The position numbers and the translations under genes were made by a program. This document shows, piece after piece, positions 53,412 through 62,731 of a stretch of DNA of 64,000 nt. Numbering within the stretch: the stretch's first letter is position 1; every line of letters starts with the position of its first letter. Source of the DNA: Cyanophora paradoxa (Eukaryota; Glaucocystophyceae; Cyanophorales; Cyanophoraceae); contig QPMI01000204.1 in assembly GCA_004431415.1 (NCBI GenBank), forward strand, positions 1 to 64,000, in the 5' to 3' direction. The notes beneath the pieces were generated by a model. The model was not told the origin of the DNA and ran no database searches. It was given only the letters and a program-made list of their open reading frames with translations.

Positions 53412-55008
53412 ATGGAGCAGTCGCGCATTTCGCTGCTGGACCTGCCCGACGATCTTCTTGTGAGCGTTCTGCAGTTTGTGGGCCTCGCGAAATCGTGGAC
53501 CACGCGGAGTACGTGCCGCCGCATCCGCGACGCTGTCGAGCGCTGCACGTGGGGGGGCGAGCTCCGGGCGGCCGGCGCCGCGGACGACCCGGCCGCGCTG
53601 GAGCGGTTGGCGGCGCTGGTGCGGGACGGGCGAGTGCGGGCGCGGGCGGACGCTGTGAGCATCACGTTGAAGCCGGGACTTCGGCGGCGCGAGACGAAGG
53701 AAGTCGCGGTGCTGCGGCTGTTCGTAGCGGCGGCGGCCGTGGTTGAGGCCTGCGCGGCAGCCGCGGCGCCCGCGGCGGGCGGCGCGGCAAGCTTCGAAGC
53801 GTCGCTGGCGGTCGAGGAAAAGTTTTTCCCAGCCAGCACGCTTCACGAAGCGCTGAGCGGAGCGCCGCCGGGGCTCGATCGCCTCACCGGCCTACACCTC
53901 CCGCCGGATCCGAAGCTGTACATAAGCGAGAATATGGCGCAGCTGATAGCCGCGAAGTGTCCGCGGCTCCGAAGCCTCAGGATTGCCGTCCAGGGTCGCT
54001 GGGGTCAGCTGCATCAGAACATGGACCGCTTTTTGGGCCATCTCTCGGCCCTCTCGCTGGAGCACCTCCTCGTTCGGTGCCCCGCTCGCATCCAAGGCAG
54101 CCATCTCGAGGTCCTCGTCGGCACGCCCGCCGGCCGCTGCCTCCGCTCCCTCGAGCTCGGGTGGGACATACCCCATCCCCGCGCACTCCTGTACCCCCTT
54201 ATGCGCTTCTGGGAAAAGGGATAGGGTCCGGCTGCACAGCGACGGGATTCGAGCCCTGTTCTCCCTCCCTCGCCTCGAGCGCATCGCTTCGAAGCTCTTA
54301 GTCTCGTGCGTGTACCCCCCCGCCCGCCCGGTGCACCCCGTACCCCTTGCTCATCTCCCCGGTCCCGCAGGCCGGAGGCGGCAGCGGCGCTGTGGAGGGG
54401 TCTGGAGCGGCAAAAAGCCCTGAGAGCCGCCCAGCTAATTTTAGATCACACAACCTGGGGGAGCTACTTGTCGCGCCTAGGAGAGGCCGTCCGCCGATCG
54501 TCTCTCGCCACCCTCCACCTCGAGTTCGAATCCGGTGCGTGCCCCATTACCGTTCGCAGACGAGCTGTAATCGTACCGCCCGTGCAGACGTGACCGCGCC
54601 CCCTGGGGGCTTCCTGCCCCCGCTACTGGAGGGCGCCGGGGCGGTCCTGCGCTCCCTGGCCCTGACCGTGAAGGAGCCGCCGGCCGCGGGCGATCTCGCA
54701 GCCCTCGCCGCCCGCGGGCCCCCGCTCGAGTCGGTCCTCCTCTCGCTCCCCTTCTCCTGCTACCAAGGGGACCTGCCCCCAGGGTACGAGGTCCTCGCGA
54801 CCCTCGCACCGTTGGGCGCCCGCCTCGAGGTCCGCGCCGCACCCCCTGCACACGTACCCCCTCCCAATCTTACCCCCCTCAGGTTCGCCTCCTGAGGGAG
54901 ACGGTCAGCCTCCGAGAGACGACGGAGCATCTCGGGACCCTGGAGGCGTTCCGGCAGCTGCTCCCAGACGCCCGCGTCGAGCTGCTCAAGGCCCCTAGCT
55001 ATATATAG
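53412..55008 (+). CDS. F-box protein with leucine-rich repeats (copy 2, plus member)
   Basis: Duplicate of 43749-45344 with the same F-box start (MEQSRISLLDLPDDLLVSVL) and exon layout. The one visible difference in the body, an extra C in ATACCCCATCC near 54170, lies inside the first intron and does not affect the protein. The start codon lies 250 bp from that of the divergent minus-strand partner. Confidence 0.75.
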
Positions 55009-55455
55009 ATAACAACAAGAGGTTAATTGCCGCTGTGCAGCTGCCTGTTCAACTGCTGTTTAAAACAATAACAAGATCTGTACATGTACATTCATGATTG
55101 TGTTCCATTGCAAATTGCGCTGCGTTATCAGTTATCAATATGCATCGCCCGGTCACTTGGCGGCCAGGCCTGTCGCCGAGTCGATCGCGACGTCACTGAG
55201 TCAGTGCATGCAGTGCGCGTGCGCGTGCCCCTGCCTAAAGCGTGCTAGCCCGCCGGCGCCGTGACGTTCAACGGTTCTTTCATGATGTGCCACAGCCGTT
55301 GAGATGCAGCGTGCTCGATATCGATATCAATTTCGACTGCGCATGCGCATACACGCACAGCCGCTGAGCACCAGTTGCAGCCGCGTCGGTCTGGTCGACG
55401 CCCTATGTTGCATAAATGATCGCTGCTGTGTTCTTCGTGCATCCGGCCCCCAGGC
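55009..55455. other. Spacer between F-box and TUG genes (copy 2)
   Basis: Same as 45345-45790: convergent 3' ends, palindromes CTAGCTATATATAG and CGATATCGATATC, no gene. Confidence 0.45.
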
Positions 55456-57817
55456 TCACTTCTTGAACCACTTGGGCTTCTTGGGCGCGTCGCCCTGCCC
55501 GCCGGCCGCGCCGCCTTCCCGCTCGTAGTCGCGGCGCGGGGGCGCGGGGCCCGGCGCCGCCTCCGCGGGGCCGGCCTGCGACTCTGCGGCGACGGCCTGC
55601 GGGGCGGGGGCGTGAGGGGGGCGGGGGAGGGGGCGGGGGCGGGGCGCGCCCGCGGGATCTCCTCGACGGTGAGGTCCTCGGCGGTCGCGAGCAGGGCCTC
55701 CCGCAGAAAAAGGCCCCCCGTCTGGCCGTCTGCGCCGCGTCGGGCGGGGCGGGGCGACGCGGGGCGGGGCGGGCGCGCCTTCGAAGGCGAAGTTGAGGAG
55801 GGTGGCGGCTGCGTGCGCTCGCGGGTTACGCGTGGCGGGGTGGCGCGAGGAGGGCCCCTCACGCGTGAGGCCCGCCGCGTGCACGCTCGTCCCCGACTCC
55901 GCCACGCGCTGCACCGGGGGCGCCACGTCTGCGAGCTGTGAGGGCCGGCGGGCGGGGCGGGGCGGGGCGGGGCGGGCACAGAGGTAGAAGGGGCGCGGGG
56001 CGGCGAGGCGCTGGCGGACGAAGTCGTAGACGTCCGCGACGCGCTCCCGCGCCGCGAAGGTCCCCTGCAGCACGAACCGGTCCGGGAAGCGCACGCGGAT
56101 CAGGCACTGCGCGCCCCGCCCGCCGGTCAGGGCGCGGGGCGGCGGGGGGCGGCGGGGCGGGCGGGCCTTGGCGTAGCGGCGGCGGCGGCGGGCCTCCATC
56201 TCCTCCCGCAGCTTGCGCGTGAGCAGGAGGTCGCCGTCGCTGCGCGGGCCTCGCGCGGGGCGCGGGGCGCGGGGGCGGCGCGTGGCGCGGGGGCGGGCCT
56301 GGCGTGGGCGGCGCGCTGGACGATGGCGAGGTCCTCGACGGTGAACTCGAAGAAGTCGTCGGGGACCTCGAAGCGCCCCGGGTCGGGGCCCCCGCCGCCG
56401 GCCGCAGCACCCGCGCCTCCCGCTCGCACGTCGCCGGGCCCACCGGCCCCTCGTCCCCCCGGGCCCCCCCGGCCCCGCCGCCCCCGCGCCACTGGCTGGG
56501 GCGCCGGCTGGGCGGAGGGGCCGGGGCGCGGGCCGGTGCGGGGGCCGGGGCGGGTGCGGGTGCCGGGGCGGGGGCGGCCGGCTGGGCGGGCTTCGGGGGC
56601 ATCTTGAACTGGGCGAAGTCGGGGTTGATGCGCACGTCGCGGCTGGGCTCCCCCGGCGGGGCGCGGGGCGCCGAGGGCCCGGCCGAGGGCCCCGGGGCGG
56701 CCTCGGGGAACTTGAAGTTGGCGAACTCGGGGTTGCGCGCCGGGGCGTGCACGAGGACGGCGTTGTCCGCCCCCGCCCGCTGCTCCCCCGCCGCCGGGAA
56801 CTTGAAGTGCGCGAACTCCGCCGCCACGCCCCGCGGCGCGTCCGACCGCGCCACGTCCTCCCCCGCCGCCTCCGCCGCCCGCCCCGCCGGGGCCGGGCCG
56901 GGCCGGGCGGGGCGGGGGCGGGCGGGGCGGGGCGCGGGGCCGGAGGGATTCGGCGGTGGCGATCTCGAGGCGGGCGTCCTCGAGGGAGAGGCCCGAGGGG
57001 GCGAAGGCGACGCGGAAGAGGGCGCCCCCCGAGGAGAGCCCCAGCTGCCCCAGCGTCGTCGTCACCAGCTCCCGCAGCGTCCCGATCTGCGATCGGCCCG
57101 CTCGCGCTCCGGCTCCACCGCCCCGCCCCGCCCCGCGCCCCGCCGCCCGCCGCGCACGTCGCGGTTGAGGACGTTGACGGCGGGGAGGAGGAAGCTCGGC
57201 GGCTGCCCGGGGCCCCCGCGGTCCGTCAGGTTGTGCGGCCCTGTCGCGTCGTACTGCCGCAGCACCTGCCGCCCCGGCTCGGCCCCGCGCGGGGGGCGGC
57301 GCGGGGGGCGGCGGCTGACCTCCCAGATCGTCGACTGGACGGGGAACTGGAGCCCCGTGAGGCGCTCGCCAGACTCGAGCTGGATGCCGACGGACACCTT
57401 CGCTTGCGCTGCCCCCGGCGTCGGCCGCGCGTGCAAGAGAGCGGGCCGGGGAGGCGCTGACATGAGACGACGTTCACGGCGAGGTCGAGCTTGGCACCAG
57501 GCGGCAGGTTCGACAAACGGAAGGTGTTCGACATATCTAATTCGACAGTGAATGTTTCTCACAATGCTCGTCGCCGTCGCTTTACCTAGAGTCTTGCCAT
57601 TGTATTTCAGCGCGTACACGTGGGCATTCTCCAGCTTCTGCTTCGCGCAGTACTCGGCGACGATTGCCTGCGCACGCACCAGTCATTTGGGTGAACCGCA
57701 CCCAGACGCACGCGTAAAGCCGGATGTCCGGCCCGTGCGCACTGTGAGCTGCGTTGCTGGCGTCACTTTGATCGTCTCTCGCCGTCCGTTGTACAAGACC
57801 GTCACGTTCGACGCCAT
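55456..57817 (-). CDS. ASPSCR1: TUG / ASPSCR1 (UBX-domain p97 adaptor), complete
   Basis: Starts MASNVTVLYNGRRETIKVTP at 57817. Exon joins restore the N-terminal ubiquitin-like domain: ATQLT to AIVAEYCAKQKLENAHVYAL, KYNGKTL to DMSNTFRLSNLPPGAKLDLA. A second ubiquitin-like region follows: AKVSVGIQLESGERLTGLQF, FLLPAVNVLNRD, GTLRELVTTTLGQLGLSSGG. Then come repeated PEFANFKFP / PDFAQFKMP-type motifs (56600-56820), FEVPDDFFEFTVEDL, a basic RKLREEMEARRRRRYAK helix, and the UBX domain (LIRVRFPDRFVLQGTFAARE ... FDFVRQRL-like segment). The end PKKPKWFKK matches the KVPKWL tail of animal TUG. TUG/PUX proteins bind the AAA ATPase p97/Cdc48 and affect its assembly and vesicle traffic. The 5' end lies 182 bp from COP1 in divergent orientation. 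Exact internal exon count is not certain. Confidence 0.85.
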
Positions 57818-57999
57818 CTCAGAACGAAACCAGAGGGGAGCGAGCCGCAGGGGCGTACAGCAACACGAAGGATTCGTGCTAGGCTCTGCTAGCCGGCCGT
57901 GGTGTGCGTGTGTACGTATACTACACGCAGCGGACGCGCGCTGGCGTGCGGCAGTGCGGCCGTCACGCCTGCGAGGGTAGCCCGGCGTGCACATCCGCC
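57818..57999. promoter_or_regulatory. 182-bp divergent region between TUG and COP1
   Basis: Both genes are read outwards from here, so it must contain both promoters or 5' leaders. It contains GCTAGGCTCTGCTAGCCGGCC and GTGTACGTATACTACAC; no named factor site is seen. Confidence 0.4.
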
Positions 58000-60900
58000 A
58001 TGGCGGACGCGCGGGAAAGGGAGCGGGCCAGCCCGTCGGGCGTCCCCGAGGCAGAGAGCGACGATCCGGTGCAAGAGGCGGACCTGCAGTGGTGGGCGCC
58101 TCCCCCCTGATCGCCCTGCGTACGTACGTGACCAGACGTTTTGCAGCCCCATCTGCTTCCAACTCCTGACGGACGCTTTCATCACCTCATGCGGTGAGAG
58201 AACGCGATTGCTTGGCCGATCTAGCGCCTGCCCTGCTGATGCTTGCCCCCCCCTGCCTGTTCGTCCGCTCACCACCTGGGCCCTCGGGGGCGGCGTCATG
58301 CAGGGCATTCCTACTGCTTCTCATGCATCAGCAGACATCTCTCTCAGCGCTCTGATTGTCCAACGTGCGGGAGGGCCCCGTTGACGAAAGATAACGTGTT
58401 CCCAAATTTCGCGCGTGCGTACGCCTCTTGACTGCCGGGCCCCGATCGCCGCCGACGCTTCCGTCTGCGCGCGCGTAGTGAACAAGCTCCTGGCGAAGGC
58501 GACGTCCGCGAAGAAGCGGGCGGCGGGCTCGGCGGTGGCCCTCCTGCAGGAGCAGATCCTCTCGCAGAAGACCTGGAGCTTGAGCGGCGCGCACCTCCCC
58601 CGCCCCAGGCCCCCCTAAAGTCTGACCTGCCGGCCCTGCAGACCTCGACGCATTGCTCGGTGCGGCGCGGCGGCGGGGGCGGGGCGGTGGGGGCGCGGTG
58701 CGAGTGGCGCGGCGCAGGTGCGCTGGTGGAGAAGAAACGGAAGCTCGAGACGAGCGAGGCGGAGGCCGAGCTCGACGTCCTCATGTTCTTCCTCCAGCAG
58801 TCCCGCGCCCAGAAGTTCCAGGTCCGCGGGGCGCGCGGGGCGCGGTGCGGGGCGCTGACGGTGCGCAGCACGTGGCGCAGCTGACGCGGGAGCTCGAGCG
58901 GCTGGAGCGGGACATGCAGGAGGTCGAGGTCCGCCGCCGCGCCCTCGGTCCCGAGCCCGGCACCGGCCCCGGCCCCAACCCGCGCCCCGCCCGCCCCGAC
59001 TCCGGCCCCGCGCCGGCCCGCCCTGCCCTCGCCCTCGCCCCCGGCGCCACCGCCGCCCCTTCCGCTGCGCTCTCTTCCTTCTCCTCCTCCTCCTCCTCCT
59101 CCTCCTACCTGCCGCCGATCCTCGCGGGGAGCGGGGGGGCGGCGCTGGAGGGCGCGACCCCGTCCCTCGCGCCAGCCGGGGCGCCCTCCTCGGCCCTCTC
59201 CGCGGGGCCCTCGCCCCCCGCCCTCGTCGGCCCGCCCCCCGAGGCCCCCCTTCCCTCCTCCGCCTTGGCACCCCGCCGCTCGCTGGTGCGCGCCGCCCCG
59301 ACACATCGCTCTCCCGGACACGCCGGGCGACCCCCGGGCAGCCGCGGACGCGCGGCGGGCCGATCGCGGGGGCGCTGGGGAGGCTGCGGGCGGGCGGGCG
59401 GGAGGGTGGCGGGGCGGGGGCGGGGCGGGGCGGGGGGCGGGGTGGCGGAGGCGGTGGCGGCGAAGAAGCGGCGGGTGGAGGCGCACTTCGCGGACCTCGA
59501 GGCCTGCTACTTCGCCGCCCAGCCCCCGGGCCCGCGCCGTCCCGGGCTCCCCCACCCCCGCCCCGCCTCCCCGGGGCCCCCGGCGGGGCGGGGGCGGGGA
59601 TGTTCGGCGGCGGGGCGCTGCAGTCCTTTGTGGAAGACCTCGAGAAGTTCTCCCGCTTCTCCCGCTTCAACGCGCGCCCGCCCCGCCCGCCCCGCCCCGC
59701 CCCGCCCTGACCCGCCCTGACCCGCCCTGACCCCGCCGCAGGTGCTGGCGACCGTCCGGCACGCCGATCTCTTCCACGCGGTGCGCGGCGCGCCGGGTTC
59801 GGGGAGCCGCGCCGTGCGCGGGGCGGGGCGGTGACGGGGGCGGGGGCGGGGGCGGGGCAGTCGAACATCGTGTCGAGCATCGAGTTCGACCGGGACGAGG
59901 AGATCTTCGCGACGGCCGGCGTCGCCAAGAAGATCCGCCTCTTCTCCTACGCCGCCCTCCTCGCCGAGCCCGCCGAGCAGCACTTCCCCCTCCGCGAGAT
60001 CCCCGCCCGCTCCAAGCTCAGGCGCCGCCCCCGCGCCCCCGGGCCCCGCCCCCGCTCCCGCGACGCCGGCTGAGGCGGGCGGCAGCTGCCTGTCGTGGAG
60101 CGGGTTCGCGAAGGGGCAGCTGGCGAGCAGCGACTACGAGGGGATCGTGACGGTGTGGGACGCGGAGACGGGCCAGGCGGTGCTCGAGCTCGACGAGCAC
60201 GAGAAGCGCGCGTGGAGCGTCGACTTCTCGCGCGTCGAGCCGACGCGGCTGGTCTCGGGCTCGGACGACGGGAAGGTCAAGGTGTGGAGCACCACGCAGG
60301 AGGCCTCCGTCGCCACCATCGAGAGCACCGCCAACGTCTGCTGCGTCAAGGCCCGCCCCGCCCCACCCGCCCCGCCCCGCCCCGCCCCGCGCCCCCTCAC
60401 AGCCCCCCCCAGTTCAACCCGGAGTCGGGCCACCACATCGCCTTCGGCTCGGCCGGTGCGCCCCGCCGGGCCGGGCCGGGGCGGGGCTCGGGGCGGGGCG
60501 AGCGGGCGGGGGGCAGACCACCACGTGTACTACTACGACCTGCGGCACACGCGGGAGGCGCTCGGGGTCTGCAAGGGCCACCGAAAGGCCGTCTCTTACG
60601 TCAAGGCCCGCTCCCTCCCCGCCCCGCCCCGCCCCGCCCCGCTCGCTCCCGCTGAACCCTCGCCGACCTGCGCGCAGTTCCTCTCCCCGGACAGCATCGT
60701 CTCAGCGTGCGCGCCTCGCTCCCCCGCGCCTGCCCCACCGGCAGCAAACATCTGGCCCCGCCCCGCAGCTCGACGGACAGCACCCTCAAGATCTGGAGCC
60801 TCGCCGGCAGCCAGGCGCCGTCCCGCAGCCCCGTGCGCGCTCCGCCGAGCGCCTCTGCGCGCAGGCCGAGGGCGGGCGCAGGGGGCGGGGGGCGGGGCGG

Positions 60901-61399
60901 GGGCGCCGGTGGTGGACTGTGCGCGGACGCTGACGGGGCACGCGAACACGAAGAACTTCGTGGGCCTCTCCGCCAGCGCCGACTACGTCGCCTGCGGCTC
61001 CGAGGCCAACGCCCTCTACGTCTACTACCGCAACGTCGCCGCCCCGGCACGGCCCCGCCCCGCCCCGCCGCGCCGCGCCCGCCGCCGCCTCTCATCCTGC
61101 CGCGCCCCGCCGCGCCCCAGATCCTCTGCCATCGCTTCGGCTCCGCCTCGGGCCCCGCCGTGCGCCGCCCTGTCGCCTCCTGCGCCACCGCAGCTGACGG
61201 GGGGCGGCAGGGCGGCGGGGGCGGGGCGGTCGAGGAGGGCCCGCTGGGGCCGGGGCCGGGGCCGGGGGCGGGGGGCCCCGGAGAGGAGGACCCGGGCCTC
61301 TTCGTGAGCTCGGTGTGCTGGCGGCGGGCGCCCAACGCGAACGTCCTCCTCGCCGCCAACAGCGTCGGCACCATCAAGGTCCTCGAGATGGCCCCATGA
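58000..61399 (+). CDS. COP1: COP1 E3 ubiquitin ligase (RING, coiled coil, WD40)
   Basis: Starts MADARERERASPSGVPEAES at 58000. Splicing exon 58000-58091 to 58147-58193 and on to 58304 gives the RING: DLQCPICFQLLTDAFITSCG, HSYCFSCISRHLSQRSDC, PTCGRAPLTKDN, then VFPNFALNKLLAKATSAKK as in COP1. The coiled coil is LDALLGALVEKKRKLETSEA, ELDVLMFFLQQSRAQKFQ, LTRELERLERDMQEVEVRRR. Seven-bladed WD40: SNIVSSIEFDRDEEIFATAG, LASSDYEGIVTVWDAETGQA, KRAWSVDFSRVEPTRLVSGS, ANVCCVKFNPESGHHIAFGS, HRKAVSYVKFLSPDSIVSAS, TGHANTKNFVGLSASADYVA and NVLLAANSVGTIKVLEMAP. Every blade aligns with plant and animal COP1. It ubiquitinates transcription factors in light signalling (plants) and growth control (animals). A long Ser/Pro-rich insert (59000-59450) separates coiled coil and WD40. 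Introns include GC donors at 60351 and 60606. Confidence 0.95.
60351..60412 (+). other. Example GC-AG intron (COP1)
   Basis: Exon GTCAAG^GCCCGCC ... CCCCAG^TTCAAC. The join gives NVCCVKFNPES, which is the conserved COP1 sequence; using the nearby GTCAAG as donor would delete the conserved VK pair. A second intron at 60606-60677 has the same donor and gives KAVSYVKFLSPD. Confidence 0.85.
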
Positions 61400-62731
61400 T
61401 CCCCCCCCTCCCCACCCTCCCCCCTCCTCCTCCTCCCCCGCCCCCCCCTCCTACCTCCCCCTCCGCCCCCACCCCCCTTCCCTTCTCCTTCCCCCAAAAA
61501 ACTACACACAGCCCCCGGCCCCCGCCCGACCCTCCCACCGCACCTCCCATCGCCGCCGCCAACTCGATCGCCTCTGCTTTTCAAGCGTGGGCTTTCAACG
61601 TTTTTCAAAGCCAGAAGGGGTTAGCATAGCATAGGGTTCGTCAGTATTGCCCAGTTTCAAGTTGCCAGATCGATATTTAGACACGCTCGGACCGTCGGAC
61701 ACTACGTGACAGTTCAACGGTTGTTCCAGATCATTTCAAGCCTCACCAGTCTATGGTGGTATATAGGGCTAGATCTAGGTCTAATTGCCAGTTGCAGCTG
61801 TACACTTGTACGTACGAATCAACGAACCTCGAGCTCATGATAAGCAGCCCTGAGGGACCGGGACTTGGCTTGCGAAGTTGCCAAGTTGGCATCATGGCAT
61901 CTCACTGAGTCAGATCTAGCCTAGTAGACTCTCAGTCTGAGAGTTCTAGTCTCATGATCATGTTATCGATCATGCTACGATGCATATATGGGCTCCCGGG
62001 TCCGGGATGGCCCAGCCTGGCAGTGGTGACTCGGACCGTCGGACAGCGACACCGGCGCCGCGGCAGCCGGGCGGCCCCCGGGCCCGGCCCGGCGGGGCCC
62101 ACAAAACTTGAAACTGCCAAGTTGGCAAATACACCGCGGCAGTCACACACTGAGTTGCCAAGTTGCCAGGACTCCCGGAGTCACTGAGTCCCAAAGTCTG
62201 GGATTCGATATCCCGGATCATCGGATTCTGCCAGGCCCCTGAGGCTAGCGCTGACTCAGTGAGGCCTTTCCGAGGCTCCGAGGCTCCCGAAGCTAAGCCC
62301 CCCCGCGCTGCAGCTGCGTGGCACCCGGTGACCGGTACCAAACTATAGCACCATGTGCACATATATGGCACCACGGTCACCGGGTACCGGTTGGATATCG
62401 ATGGCACTGCTTGGCCCGCGTGGTGGCCGCCGGGGTTGCCAAGTTGGATAGATTCTCGGACCGTCGGACGGGCCGGGCAACCGTGGCACTCTCCGAGTCT
62501 CTGCTCGTGAATAACGTCCGACGGTCTACGTGCCACCCAGACCCCCGCGCCCAGCATGCTGTCTCGGGTCCCCAAGTAGGATCAAGGACAGCTAAGAGTT
62601 CATTTAGAATCATGTACAGCGCGGCGCAGCCGAGAGCGAGCACCAAGAGGGGACACGCCCAGCGAGGCAGGCACCGAGGCAGCGGGAGGCGGCGCGAGGC
62701 AAACGAGGGGCGGGGCGGGGGGTGGGGGCCG
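61400..62731. other. Spacer with recurring inverted motifs
   Basis: Begins with a pyrimidine-rich COP1 3' region (61400-61510). From 61620 to 62630 it holds no gene but many recurring words: TGCCAAGTTG (near 61879, 62115, 62155 and 62437), TCGGACCGTCGGAC (near 61687, 62034 and 62456), TCATGATCATG and ACTGAGTCA. A CACCCGGTGACCGGTACC / GGTCACCGGGTACCGG pair near 62322-62390 is an imperfect inverted repeat. Confidence 0.55.

Larger units (their letters stand above)
47401..57016. repeat. Tandem duplication unit, copy 2 (about 9.62 kb)
   Basis: Collinear repeat of 37731-47400. Its right end passes without a break into the 5' half of the TUG gene, so this side preserves the ancestral arrangement of TUG and the left side of copy 1 preserves the ancestral junction with CC2D2A. 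Confidence 0.95.
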
